In this document: one piece after another, positions 9,727 through 21,612 of the stretch | Layout: each line of letters opens with the position of its first letter | Numbering within the stretch: the stretch's first letter is position 1 | Source: Fonsecaea monophora | Lineage: Eukaryota > Ascomycota > Eurotiomycetes > Chaetothyriales > Herpotrichiellaceae | Direction of reading: 5' to 3' | DNA length: 64,000 nucleotides | Assembly (NCBI RefSeq): GCF_001642475.1 | Contig: NW_019174003.1 | Span: 101,803 to 165,802 of the forward strand | Translations under genes and position numbers: made by a program | The notes under the pieces: model-generated | Told to the model about the DNA's origin: nothing | Databases searched by the model: none | The model's input: the letters and a program-made list of their open reading frames with translations, nothing else

Positions 9727-11903
9727 ATGGCATTGTTAACACCAGAACCTGAGGAAGAAGAGTCAAGTCATCACATTCAACTTCTGCAAGGTGGTCAGGG
9801 TACTCTTGAAGGTATCCAGCTTGGAGATATGATGACTTACCGATACGGAGTCGTTGGTGCACCCATCAGACGCCAAGTGAGGCATTCGCTCAACTAAAGC
9901 TGCCCACAAACCATCCACCTTCTGCTCACTTGTATCAGAATCACAAAATTCTCGAGCACCAGGATTCGAGAATGAACAAAACTTCTGCCTCGAAGGCACC
10001 CAACCACTTTCGTGGTATTTGGGCCTTCGAGGTAAGTGAAACCTTTCGTCTGCGTTGTCGCATTCGAGGGGTTTTCTCGGTTCAGGATTCTACGAGGTGC
10101 AATCATCATTTCAAAGCTCCCATTTAAGTGTGAAAGCATGGTGTACTGATAAGTCATGTAGTCAGGGACCGGTTGGCTTCATCCGAATTGCTGGTAAGAA
10201 ATGCGAGAGACAAAAATATATGTGGCACAATTATGGATACTGGGGAGTGGTGAGGCAGAAGCCTCTTCCCCCGAGAATCTTGATGGAACTCGATACAGAT
10301 GGACTCGTGTCTGGTAAATATGCTCATGAACAGTCTACCAAGACCACAGCGCGCTGTGCCACTTAATGACTTGCGTAGCATGAGTATACCGCGGGATGCC
10401 GTGGCAGCATCACGATAGATATTGTCGCTTTTGAGAGAGCTGGTTCATGGCTCAAGTCAAAAGAGGGATTTCAGGTGTGCTTCTCTGTGGAAGTGTTCAG
10501 CTATGAATCCACATCCTGCCAAAGCATCAGTCCAACCTTCCGATACTCACCTGCGTTGATGAAAGAAAGAACATCACCGCTATCCATCTTTCCAGCGTCT
10601 TGAAACCTCATCTTGCTTTGAAACGTCTCTCGATTCTTCCCTTCGGTATTCCGGCTTACCCAGAACATCACCCTTCACTTTTGTCTCTGACTTCATCACA
10701 ACTTCACGGTCTTGTCGATGACAACACATGTTGCGGCACCAGCGATAGAAGCAACAATTTAATCTCTGACGAGACTGTCATCTCTGGTCCTGATCCAATC
10801 CACCTCTGTTGAGCAAAGGTCTCTACAAGTGGAGCGAACGACACCATGCACGACACTCTGACAACCTCGTCCCCCACCCGGACCGCCTCTTCCGCGAGCC
10901 TACTGAACTCTGTGTTGAGTTCAATCACTTTCCCCGAGGGAACCGCATCGATGACATCCGTTGGGTTGGAATCAGAACACGCACCAGTTTCTGCCGACGG
11001 GCACAATATGTCGAGTCTCGTATTGAGAGGAGAAGCAAGGAGAAAGGAGTGCTTCGCGAAAAATTGAGTTACAAGAGAAGGTGTCTTGGTGATGATCGGG
11101 CATTCAGATCCAAGCTGCGCGATCGTCTGACGAGCGTAGAACAGGCTCTCTCAGCAGAAACGAAGGTCCTCGAAGAGATTGACAAGAAAATGAAGCAACT
11201 TAAGGCCGAGCACATCTCCGTACAAGAGAAGGCTGCTCGGCACCAGAAGGATATCAATTCGCTAAGTGAGCAACTCCAGCATAGAGAGGAAGATATCCGC
11301 GCCCAACAAGCCGATATTGATCAGCTAGAGAAGGAGCTGAAAAATGCCTCAGAAGGTGAAATCGCCAAAGTGGCTCGCCAAGCGGAAATCCTGGACATGA
11401 GTGACGCAGATCTCACAGCCATGGCGATCCATGCTATGAAAAACCGTGAGTTTGGGAATAAGATTGATAAAGCGGCACAAAAAACGGTGACTTCAATCAT
11501 GATCAGGGACATTCAGAGCGAACTATTTAGCAGAATGACAGGCGTCACTCCGGACAAGTTCCAAGACCTAATGCAGCAAATCCAATCCGCCAAAAATGCG
11601 TTGTCTAGCGAGAAGAAAGGGGACAAAGATGATGGAAATAGAGACAACACCGAGCACACTGAGAATGATCGCAACAGTGTTGGAGCCCCCGATGGTGAGT
11701 GCAACGATGTTGGTAAGCCGCAGGAAAGTCTCGGCGGCGGCGAAGACGAGGACGACGTGTTCATGCACCCAATCCGACGCGCACGCCAGTCATTGAACGA
11801 GCACCCCCCCCGGAAAAGCAAAAAAAATGTCGGGTCCAGATGTCAGACCTCCACAAAACACCGTTTCCGCAACATGGTCCAGTGGGCAGCCAAGCAAACG
11901 TAG
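9727..11903 (+). CDS. Unknown coiled-coil protein, six-exon model (5' part tentative)
   Basis: I do not recognise the family. The last exon (about 10814-11903) is clearly coding: after a basic region it has a long heptad-type coiled coil (SVEQALSAETKVLEEIDKK, then INSLSEQLQHREEDI), a compact stretch (SDADLTAMAIHAMKN) and an acidic, low-complexity tail. Upstream I could build a consistent chain of exons 9727-9811, 9939-10031, 10162-10193, 10379-10474 and 10596-10645; all joints keep frame and give 481 residues. Donors GTATCC, GTAAGT, GTAAGA and GTGTGC are acceptable, while the last intron (GTATTC to TTGAG) is weak. The minus strand also has open stretches with good donors at 9852 and 10552, so an antisense or overlapping transcript is possible. 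The frame upstream of 10814 is the uncertain part. Confidence 0.45.
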
Positions 11904-12662
11904 ACACGTCAATACCACGGGGTCCGGTTGGTGATGGGGCCTGATGATGGATTTGATCATTGGGCCTGTGTCGAAGCCGAGTTTCCAAGCATCTTTCGGT
12001 GAAGATTTCGTTCGCGGAATACATTGACCAAGGAAAGGATTTCGGGGTTTTTGGGGGTCCTCGATTCACACAAGTCCCCGCGATCCCTGGCATTGATCGA
12101 GTCCCTTGGAGAAGAACACAGCGGCTGAAGAGTCCGGACAGCACGGGACGGTGCATGTACTTTCACCCTACCTCCCCTTGACTACCTACCTAGGCACGAG
12201 CTCGTTGGAAATGTTTTGGGAAAATACACGTACACATTTGGGAGACAGATCGGGACCGGGAGCGGGGATGGGAGCAGATGTGTGGCCCAGATAGATAGAT
12301 AGCAATGCTGAAATCATATTCCAACAGCGGCGGCAGAGCAGCAATTCCAATTTGATATGACAATGAAATTGCGAGAATCGAAATCACATATTCGTGTCAA
12401 TCAATGGTACAGATCTAGGCATAGACACAGACGAGTGGTTTGTCTCGCCGGAAAACAGTAAAATGGTTTCCCGCCGCCACGTCACAACGAGTCTACAGGC
12501 CAGCTCTGAGAATTCATACATACGGAACAGACAAATAAACAGATAAACACAGTTCGTCATGTGCGTTTAGTCCCCGTCGAGAGGTGGAGATGGAAATACA
12601 GACAGACGAACGCTCTCAAACGATGCGATATGAGATGATCCGATACGATGGTGTGGTTGTCG
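11904..12662. other. Convergent 3' spacer (coiled-coil / HDA1)
   Basis: Holds the two 3' ends. A GATAGATAGATAG-type run lies near 12290-12302. No coding potential of note. Confidence 0.5.
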
Positions 12663-15600
12663 TCAAGGGCCCGTCGTCATGTACACGTCTCCGCCGGCGC
12701 CGGCACCAGAGGGTGTTGAGCGCGGGTACTCTGCCGACGAGGCTGGTGGTCCTGTCCTCGCCCCTGGTCCGACCCTCGCCCCTGCTACTGTCAGCGTCAT
12801 CGGTGCTGTCGTCATCGTCTCTGCTGCTGCTGCGAAGGTATTGTTCGCAAATCCCCTGGGTACTTCACCATTGCCTGCGCTGCTTGCACTGTGGAGGTAT
12901 CCAGTTTCACCAGACTGGGCATATCCACTGCGTGGTGCATCACGGGCAGCCCCCACCACGCCAGGGTCATCGATGGTGTCGCCATCACTCTCCCTCTCTC
13001 TCCGTTCCACATCCACATCCTCGCCGACCATGGCCATGGCATTCTCATCCTCGACATCCTCGACATCCTCGGCATCCTCTTCCTCGGCGGACATCTCGTC
13101 CTTGCGCTGGCTCACCTTGTCGAACATCCACTGACAGACCTCCTCCTTGTGTTGCATCATGATTTGATTCAGACCCTCCGCGTCACTCCGCACAAGCCGC
13201 CCATATCGCTTGCTCACTCTCCCGCTTTCTTTCTCCTTCTTCCACAGACTGTGCCTGCCACTAACAACCACTAGTGAATTGTTGCGATACCACTGACTCA
13301 CCCAGTGGTTACCGCTGGGATTGCTGATAGGGCGAATTGGCTCAGTGGAGATGAAACACACGATCCCCACGAGGTTTTGATAGACGTTGTCGTTCACCGA
13401 CACCAATTTCGCAATGGCGTGAAATGCGTGGCCTGCACCCATCAGGATAATTCCCCAGGGAAAGTCGTATGGCTCGACGTAGTTTTCCCAGATGTACAAG
13501 GCAAGTTTCTCGCCTTCTTTTCTTGCAAGGTCGGTCGTTGTGGAAGCGTATTCGACATCTCTCGACGATCCATGTGGATGAGTGGAGGAAAGAAAGTCGG
13601 ACTTTGTGTTCGGATCGTCGTCGGTGGAAACAGTGATGAACTCGGGCACGTTGATGTCTATGACTCCCATGCCGTGGGAAGCCGCCCAATGGACGTACGA
13701 CTGTGTGCCGTCAACCTTTTGCATGCGTGAGCAGGTTGAAATAGTCAATCATGAGAAGGAAACCGGCAAGGGGCAGGAAAGGAAAGGAAGACGGAGCAAC
13801 AGGAAACCGGCACATACAAGCCATGTATCATGAGGCTTCTGTACCGCAGAAAGACCATTGTGGGCGCTGAGAAGATCAGGTCTGCAGCAAATCTTGTCAG
13901 CCTTCCTTTTGAGGCGGTCCAGCGAGCCGTTCGGACTTACGAGTCATGGAATATGATCATCAAAGCTTTCTTGGTCTCGTAGTTGGGTCTGTCCTTTATA
14001 TCAGCAACGCCTTCCTGATCTGCCCCGGGGACTGCGACTCACGTCGCGAGGACCTGCTGGTCAAATGATTTTGACACTGTATCGCGGTAGATATACAGCT
14101 GGGTGAACTTGTATTTATCATAGAGGTGCATGGCCTGATACCGGCGAATGATGTCTAGTTAAGACCGAGGGGGTGAGCTTGGTTACGAGGGTGAACGAAG
14201 GGCAATGAAAGCGCCTCCAAAGTCGAGCTCTTACCATGCAATCTTTCTCCACCAAATATTCCGCCGATGTGGTCCTTGGGATAGATACTTCTCCAATACT
14301 TCGACTGGACATTTCGCACCTTGGCCACGGTGTTCACCGCGTCCTGTGTGGCTGCCGTAGCTTGCAGGCGATCAGGAGGTTCACCCATCAAGGTGCGGGT
14401 GACCGCGAGGGCGGATTTTGAGATAGCGCGGAAGTTGTAACCCCCTTCCAAGCACACAGCAATCCTCCCTCCAGCGAGGGACATTAGCATGTGTGTCATG
14501 TGTGCATAGCAGGGCGGTGAGACGAAACAACCACCCAGCTCATCTCCAGCTGCGGCGTCGAATCCTGCAGCAACGACGACGAAATCCGGGTCGAATTCGT
14601 TCGCGATGGGCATGACGACGTTCTGGAACGCGTACATGTAGTCACCATCGCCCATGCCTTTTGTGGGCCAGGGAATATTGACGTTTCTTTCACGGTCGTA
14701 AGCGTTGGTCATCAAGGGCCGAGGAGCAAGTTCATGGACTTACCTTCCCTCGCCAGCGCCAACGCCACAGTGATACATGTCACCCTCGTTCCCTGTAGGG
14801 TAGAACGTCCCGTTCATGTGTACGTGCAAGGATATGTAGAGAACGTTGGGGTCATCGTAGAAAGCTTGTTGACAGCCATTGCCTGAAACATGTCAGCTTG
14901 AACGTGCAAGTTTCAAGAGTGCGAACTTGGCTGACCGTGATGGACATCCCTGAAGTCTTCAGCGTCAGCTCTGTATTCCAATCCAACGAGGTGAGGACAA
15001 CTGACCAATCCACGACCAGGATTTTCCTGCAATGTTCCCCAAAGTCATTCTGGCAGACCCTAGAAGCAATACAGACATTGTTGAAGAGACAGAACCCCAT
15101 GGGTCTCCCAATCTCTGCATGATGCCCTGGAGGTCGGATAACGGCGATGGCATTTTTTACCTTCCGTGACATAACCGCTCGACAGGTCTCAATCGCCGCG
15201 CCTGCAGATAGTTTGGCAGAGAAGAAGGATAGCTGATTAAAGTATATTGAATCCATGTCTTGACGATCCGAAAGATCGATAAGCTCTTCGTCGGTCATTA
15301 CTGCAAAGGATTCCCCGGTCATTAGCTCGGGCTCCCAGTGACGAAGTGTGTCATTGTTGAGGGGCTTACCCGCGGTCCCTTTTACTTGTTCATACTGCTC
15401 CTTCGTATGGACCAGACGGCACTCGGCCTCCGTGGCTTCACGGGCAGGTATTCGATACAGGGGCATTTCTACCACTGGAGGGTGCTTCTTGTCGTCAACC
15501 AATCCGGCTTCACAAAGCTCCTTGTAGATGTAGTATATCCGTCTAGGATCTTCCGGATGCACACCTTCGCCGGTCGTCGTTGCTACTTCGGCATGATATC

Positions 15601-15904
15601 GCATGCGCTCATCATAACATAGACCAGTCGGAAGCTTGGAAATCGGGAGACCACGCTTAGCTGGTGCCACAGGCTCATGGATTTCAGAAGAGGTGTCGGA
15701 TAACAAGCTGTCTTCGGACTCTTCGTCCGATGGACTGTCGATTTTCAGGCGGTTGTCCATTTCCGTCGAAACGTCAGGTGTCTCTCTCATAGATGTATCA
15801 CCTGACGGGAAGGCTGGCCTTTGTACCTGCGGAACGGGGAGGGGAAACTGTGTGCCGACCGAAGAATTAAATCCCTCCTGGCCCGGTGGCGGTACATGAG
15901 CCAT
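12663..15904 (-). CDS. hda1: Class II histone deacetylase, Hda1/Clr3/HdaA-type, with Arb2 domain
   Basis: Nuclear zinc-dependent deacetylase of histone tails, silencing type. Eight exons join in frame to 926 residues: 15904-15006, 14949-14936, 14882-14744, 14686-14235, 14154-14043, 13988-13941, 13881-13818 and 13715-12663. The HDAC domain starts near residue 95 (TGLCYDERM). It carries RPPGHHAEIGRPMGFCLFNN near 265, the active-site DVHHGN near 301 (encoded by the 14-nt second exon), AAGFDAAAGDELGG and CLEGGYN. An Arb2-like C-terminal half follows (IIFHDSPDL, then WGIILMGAGHAFHA and CFISTEPIRPI), as in Clr3 and HdaA, with an acidic and Ala/Gly-rich tail of about 150 residues. All key zinc ligands look present. 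Assignment to the Hda1 branch rests on the Arb2 tail. Confidence 0.93.
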
Positions 15905-16744
15905 TCTGAGGGATTTGAGTGGACGGTGAAATTGTAAAAACTGCCTTGACTTTAAGAGGCAAGCAGGAGATTGGTTAGAGAGGCTGCATAGTGGTTGTAA
16001 ATGCCACGCCAGTGAATGAAAGGTGATCGAGCTTCTTTAGACCGAGCAAAGGCTAAGGCGACGTCAGTCACTCGAGTACACCAGCTATGAATGCCAGTCG
16101 ACGTGATATCAAGGGGGGCCTTTGTACATGATGGCGATTTGGTACATACAAGTACAGCGGCCGCTCTTGGCTAGAAGCGTCAAGCTAATCACATACCTGT
16201 ACTGGCACTCGAGCGACTTTGTTCTCGGATTTTGAGCTTCGTAAGCTGTGACCAAACATCCAGCAAGAACAATAAGCCGGTAGATCACAGGAAGATATGT
16301 TAATTGACAATGGATGCTGTTTGTTGATTCCGTCACCTTTATTGGGGGCAATCAATACATCTCGAGGTGGAACGTTGCAAACGAAACCGGGGCTAGGGAG
16401 TGCCAAGAGGCGTCTCACGTGACGACAATAGGAGGCGATGATCACGTGCATGTTCTTTTCAAAGACCATTTAGAATGAGCCAATCCACAGGATGATAATT
16501 TGGTTTTTGCTGTCAATACAGGAGACTCGCATTTTCCTATCTGAGCTAGGTCGGAGTAAGGATACGTATTGGAGCTTCAAAGCAAAGCATATCACCAGGT
16601 GAGACTTGATCTATGTTGCGCTTCGTCCCGTGTTTCGCCTGATCTTCTTTTTACCTCATGCAACACTAACCTCGATTTCTGAAGCCTCGTTTGGGAAGGA
16701 ATTATTGGTCTTTTTAGACGATTGGTGGTATTACGGCCCGTCTT
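15905..16744. other. Spacer upstream of HDA1 / downstream of GAPDH
   Basis: About 840 bases that carry the deacetylase promoter and the GAPDH 3' end. Two small minus-strand open frames overlap here but lack recognisable content. Confidence 0.45.
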
Positions 16745-18044
16745 TTAAGCCTTGCCAGCATCGACCTTGGCAATGTACGCTAGATTTCCATGTCAGTTTA
16801 CCAGGTCCCGAATATTCCCGATCGGATAAGGCACTCACCCAAAAGGTCGATGACACGTCGGGAATATCCCCACTCGTTGTCGTACCAGGAAACGAGCTTG
16901 ACGAAGTGGTCGTTGAGGGCGATACCAGCCTTGGCATCGAAAATGGAAGAGTGGGTGTCGCCGTTCAAATCACTGGAGACGAGATCATCCTCGGAGTATG
17001 CCATGATACCTGATCTTGTCAGACGGTCTGAACGAAAGTGTCTCAGATTTGGTCTTACCTTTGAGGGGTCCAGCACAGGCGTCCTTGATAGCTTGCTTGA
17101 TTTCATCGTACGAGGCTGGCTTTTCCAGGACGCAAGTGAGATCAACCACGGACACATTGGAGGTAGGCACACGCATGGACATGCCAGTGAGCTTGCCATT
17201 GAGAGATGGAATGACCTTGCCCACAGCCTTGGCGGCACCGGTGCTGCTGGGGATGATATTTTGGGCAGCGGCGCGGCCTCCTCGCCAATCCTTGGCGGAT
17301 GGTCCGTCAACAGTCTTCTGGGTAGCGGTGTATGAGTGAATGGTGGTCATGAGGCCTTCCTTCATGCCGAACTTGTCGTTGACGACCTTGGCGAGAGGTG
17401 CCAGGCAGTTGGTTGTGCAGGAGGCATTGGAGATCACGGGGATGTCGGGCTTGTATGATTCGTGATTGACACCCATGACGAACATGGGAGCATCGGCCGA
17501 GGGAGCAGAGATGACGACCTTCTTCGCACCACCCTTCAAGTGGGCAGAGGCCTTTTCCGTGGTCGTGAAAACACCGGTCGACTCAACAATGTAATGAGCA
17601 CCAGTCTCCGCCCACGGGATCTCGGCCGGATCTCTCTTCATGTAGAATGTGACTTTCTTGCCATTGACAATCAAAGCATCTCCCTGGACCTCAATTGTTC
17701 CCTTGAAGACACCGTGGGTGCTGTCATACTTGAGCATGTATGCCTGAGAGGTGTCAACAAGGGTTTCGAGATCTGGCAGGATAACGGAGGGTACGTACAG
17801 CGTATTTGGGCTCAATGAAGGGGTCGTTGACGGCGACAACATGGACATCATCGTGCTCGATACTGGAAAGTGCTATGGTTAGAGAGAGGGGAGATTTCGG
17901 AGTCCGATGAAGGTGCTGGTGTGACACTCACGCATTTCTGAAGACCTAGCTTGCTGTTAGCTATTTCGACCACGGACAGCGCTAGCTGCGACTTACAATT
18001 CTGCCAATGCGGCCAAAGCCGTTGATTCCGACAAGAGTAGCCAT
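16745..18044 (-). CDS. gpdA: Glyceraldehyde-3-phosphate dehydrogenase (glycolysis)
   Basis: Cytosolic NAD-dependent GAPDH of glycolysis and gluconeogenesis, converting glyceraldehyde 3-phosphate to 1,3-bisphosphoglycerate. Six exons (18044-17997, 17945-17932, 17862-17799, 17743-17059, 17009-16839, 16779-16745) add up to 1017 bases and 338 residues, the standard length. The NAD-binding start INGFGRIGRIVFRNA spans exons 1 to 3; its VFRNA part is made by a 14-nt microexon. The catalytic Cys sits in SNASCTTNCLAP, the His in MTTIHSYTATQ, and the C terminus has WYDNEWGYS and ends KVDAGKA. All segments needed for activity are present. A 5' leader intron is likely (separate entry). As the only GAPDH in the window it is probably the main, highly expressed copy. 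Confidence 0.97.
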
Positions 18045-18068
18045 GGTCTCGTCAAGATGTGAAGACTA

Positions 18069-18183
18069 CTACAGAATTTGCTAAGTCAGCCTTGATAGGA
18101 ACAATCTCAATGGGAGCTCCCAGTGAAGTGAAGACGAGACAGGAAGCAAAAGCACTTGAAGGGGAGGACTGCGGACAACTCAC
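18069..18183 (-). other. Probable intron in the GAPDH 5' leader
   Basis: Reading minus, a GTGAGT donor at 18183 and a CTGTAG acceptor at 18069 (25 bases before the start codon), with a CTGAC-like branch site close to the acceptor, delimit a 115-nt stretch. Leader introns are common in highly expressed fungal genes. No transcript evidence. Confidence 0.5.
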
Positions 18184-19155
18184 ATGAAATTTAAAGGAGT
18201 ATTCGGATGTCCGGATTCAAAAGGTCGTCGAAAGAGCAACTTGATATAACTCGAAGAAAGAGCAAAGTGGTGTGACGGGAGGATGAGGAAAGCTTTTTGT
18301 TGTCCCCTGCGAGGACCAAGTGGTGAGTCGAGCGATAGGTGAAGAAGAATGGTGGGGCAGATGTTGACGTTGAGGGGCAAAGCTGCCCTCCAAACCATGG
18401 GTTTTCTTGGCCGACGACAAATGACCGTCTTCCGGTCTGTCTCGAGCCTTCCGAAGGCCACAAAACGAAAATGATTGCGATCACTTACCTAAGTACCTGA
18501 TAATTCTCACTTGTCTTTTCGCCCGAGGAACGATAAATAAACGGCGCCTTTCTGGGGTAGCGTGCTGTATCTGTAGATGCTGGTGCTCCTTCACCATCCC
18601 CCCAAACCTCTACGGTCCCCGATATTTATAAGATGGTCTATCCCCCCTTACCCCCTGTTCAAGCACATCACAGGGTCTCCAGAAAGAAAGGCTCCAGTGG
18701 CATATGCATCAGGCATGAGTCAACCCACCGCTGATTATCACATACCTGCTCTGATGGAGAAAAAGCAGCAGCATTCAAACAGAGCTTGTTTCATCCAATC
18801 GCCTGTCTTGTCCCTACTGGTTATGCGGCACTCGCTTCGGATCATCCAATTGATCCGTGAAACCCTCCGTCGCAGCCGCGCTCTTTTCGTCCAGACTGGC
18901 CACCCACTGGCCTATCGAGCAGGATGCTTACAAGAGCAACTCAAAATATTTTCCCAGAGTCTAGCAAATCGGCTTGGGAATGGCATACTCATGAAATCGC
19001 AAAAACAGCGCATACGCAAGGGATGGCCGCCAAACATCTTTGCAGACGGTGAGCATTGATTTGCTGTTCTAATGTCTTTGCTAGAACCAAAACCGTATCT
19101 ATTCCTCAGTCCGGTTGGCGCGCCATGGTTTTTATCCGACTCAAGACTGATACGA
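18184..19155. other. GAPDH promoter and spacer
   Basis: On the minus strand a TATA-like TTTATTTAT lies near 18533-18541, about 490 bases upstream of the GAPDH start codon. A plus-strand 160-codon open frame at 18577-19059 has no recognisable domain and looks like chance. The lower part is the 3' end region of the Pho88 gene. Confidence 0.4.
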
Positions 19156-19843
19156 CTATTCTTCCTTCGCTCCGCCCCGACCGGCGCGCTCAGCAGCTTC
19201 GATACTAGCTTTGTCACTCTTTGTCTCGCCCTGTCCCATACCCATCATGCCTCCAGATGCTTTCCACGGCCTCTTCAGTTCACCCACCGCAGGCTTGCCG
19301 AAGACGTGAACCTTGATCAAGTTCGACTCCAGTGCGCCCTTCACGGGGATAATGGACTGGATGAGGAGTGGGTTGGTATATTTGAGGTACAAGTGCATGA
19401 ATGCCATCATGCCGATGCCCATCAACTGGCCCTTGTAAGCTGCCGACAGCTGGGTTTGATCATATTCTTGGATCGTGGTGGTGACAAGCTTGGGCTCTTC
19501 TCCAGAGCCCATGGGCGCAGGCTCGACGTATTTCAGGGTCGTGAGATCTGCCATATAATCATCAGCCTGTATGCCCCTCACGGCACTCGTCTCTTTTGCG
19601 CACCTCGCTTCGCCTTGATCTTCAGGCCGATATAGTAGTAGAGGCCGAAGATGACCAAGTTGGACACGACGTAGAGGATCCGTACGCCCATCAGAACTTG
19701 AGGGTCATCGAAAGGTATCCGCTTCGAGACCTGCATCATCCCAAGGATGATCACCAGGTTGGTGCTGCAAACTGGTCAGTCACGGGCCTCGGGCTCCAAA
19801 CTAGGCGGGAGATTCTTTACACTTGAGGATTCATGAAATTCAT
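19156..19843 (-). CDS. pho88: SND3/Pho88 family ER protein
   Basis: Small endoplasmic reticulum membrane protein; in yeast Pho88 (Snd3) belongs to the SND targeting route for tail-anchored and multispanning proteins and influences phosphate transporter maturation. Three exons, 19843-19821, 19764-19604 and 19547-19156, give 191 residues, the normal size. The first exon encodes only MNFMNPQ plus two bases; the family's MNPQ-T-NLVIILGMMQVSKRIPF start is restored by using the GTAAAG donor. A transmembrane segment (VVSNLVIFGLYYYIGL) precedes TTLKYVEPAPM and the YDQTQLSAAYKGQLMG region, and the C terminus is Gly/Lys-rich. The inner methionine at 19834 could be the true start. Convincing family match. 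Confidence 0.92.
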
Positions 19844-20564
19844 GGTTGAAAGGCCGCAGGGGCGATGAGATACGAGGAGAGAAAAAGAAAGAAGTGATCA
19901 CGGGCACGAATCTTCTTGGAACTAAGATATCAGGGAAGAAGTTTCAACTTTTGGGGGGGAGAGGACCTCTTTCCCGCAAGGTAGTGCCAAACGGACAGAT
20001 TGCTATATCGCAATTTCGTCCGCCAAGCGATTTGGAGACTTGGAGGGAAAGAAAATGAAGTGGGTGGCGGGAGGCCGCCACATCAATTGGCGCCTGGCGC
20101 AACGTAACCAGGCACGTGAGCAGAAACTGCATTGGTGCAAGGTTCTCCCTCCCTCTCTCCGCATTTCTGGACCATGATCTCAGCCTTGTGCTCTCAAGCG
20201 AGACAGAGGCACAGATTATCTTGTTTTGATTCTTATGCGAACCATGTGTCCTGCGTCTCTGAATTGCTGGAGCTTGAGTCCCAGCCTGCGACCTCCGATC
20301 TTCATCCCACACCTACGGATATGAAGTGGGAAGAGCAATCTCTCTTATCCCAGTCCTGAAACTGCAGGCCGTACAGCTCAGCAAGCGTCCTTCCTTGCCG
20401 TAGGATTTACAGTATGTTGCTTGACATAGCAATTGGACCACCTGTCGTGCAAGTTTTGAGCGTCCAATCTGCGAATGTGGTGCGAGATGGCGTGGTCATT
20501 GAGCCTGACAGTCATGCGTTCGGATCATCGTAGAGTTCATCTCTTTTGAGGTGCAACTGGGCGC
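19844..20564. other. Spacer between CFIm25 and Pho88 genes
   Basis: Promoter side of the Pho88 gene and 3' side of the CFIm25 gene. Nothing coding is supported. Confidence 0.5.
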
Positions 20565-21567
20565 TCAATGGCCATTCTCCATCTTCTCCTCTTCTGTCCC
20601 CCCGTCGCTCAGGACCTTTACTTCAAATTTCCCGTCCGGCCCCGGTAGGGCGCCTCCGCCGGGCATGACGCTCGCGACATTCCCTTCCTCATCGACATAC
20701 TCGAACCGATAGCGCGACAGGTAGTGCGGGATTGCGCTCAACTGCGGCCCGTAGCGTGCGGTATTATCGTACAGCTCGAACAGGGGGACGGCCAGCAGTT
20801 TCATGTTTTTGGGCACGCTGAGCACCTTGTTGGGCGGGAGATGGATTAGGTAGAGTTTCTTGAGCTCTTTGGGCCGGGAGACGTGGGCGGGGAGAAATGG
20901 GTAGAGAAAGGTTTCGTGGTTCGGGCGCCACCTGGTAGTGTCGTGTTAGAATAAATCGTTCATCAAGAGAGACGTCAGGGCGGGAGATGCAAACCATTGT
21001 GCGAGACAGTCTCCCACTTCCCATTCCGTGTCCCCCTCTTTCGGATTCGTGGGTGCCAACCTCTCGTTCAGCCGCAGCTTGAAGCCTTCAATCTCATCCG
21101 CATCATGGGGAAGATAGTCCCCAGGCCTGGTCCCAGACGTTTGTTAGTCAGTGATCAAGCTGGCACGACACCCAGACGGCCACGAGGAATTTTGCGCCAA
21201 AAAAAAAACAACTTACAGTTTGAAAAAGGCGTTTGCAATCTGCAGCATGAGGACGTGCGGGTGGTTGTGTTCGTGACAGACGAGGATGCCCTCACACGTC
21301 CGTCTCATGCCATATTTCTCATAATGTTCTTCCAGTCTCTTTAGCCTGGCCACCACCGATGGGTCTTCCTCTGGTTGGGTCTCTTTGGTTCCAAACGTGT
21401 AGTTCGACAGAGGATATAATCTGATCGTGGGTGGTTGGTTGGCTGTGAATGGAGGTGGGAGAATGGGCCTTGAGGGAATAGGTTAGTTCTTGGGAATTCA
21501 TTGGCTGTGGGGGTCGGATTTCGTACGGATAGGAAGATTTCAATGTCGTTGTGGTGAGTGTCGACAT
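20565..21567 (-). CDS. Cleavage and polyadenylation factor subunit CFIm25 (NUDT21-like)
   Basis: Nuclear mRNA 3'-end processing factor with a Nudix fold that binds UGUA in pre-mRNA but does not hydrolyse nucleotides. Four exons (21567-21527, 21420-21217, 21126-20995, 20931-20565) sum to 744 bases and 247 residues. Diagnostic segments are LYPLSNYTFGTKE at the start of the conserved region, then KRLEEHYEKYGMRRTCEGIL, VLMLQIANAFFKLPG, DCLAQWWRPNHETF and a C-terminal LFELYDNTARYG. The human protein is 227 residues and similarly arranged; here a charged tail of about 30 residues is added. An in-frame ATG further upstream (21612) would add 15 residues. Budding yeast lacks this subunit, so its presence fits a filamentous fungus. 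Confidence 0.92.
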
Positions 21568-21612
21568 GGTGGTGGTGTCTTCATCAGTCGCAAGATGATT
21601 CACACGGATCAT

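Noticed and set aside
12679..13274. Several plus-strand frames of 120-190 codons over the HDA1 3' part
   Set aside because: They are the complement of the Arb2 and acidic-tail coding sequence.
18577..19059. 160-codon plus-strand open frame upstream of GAPDH
   Set aside because: Composition and lack of any motif suggest a chance frame inside the promoter region.
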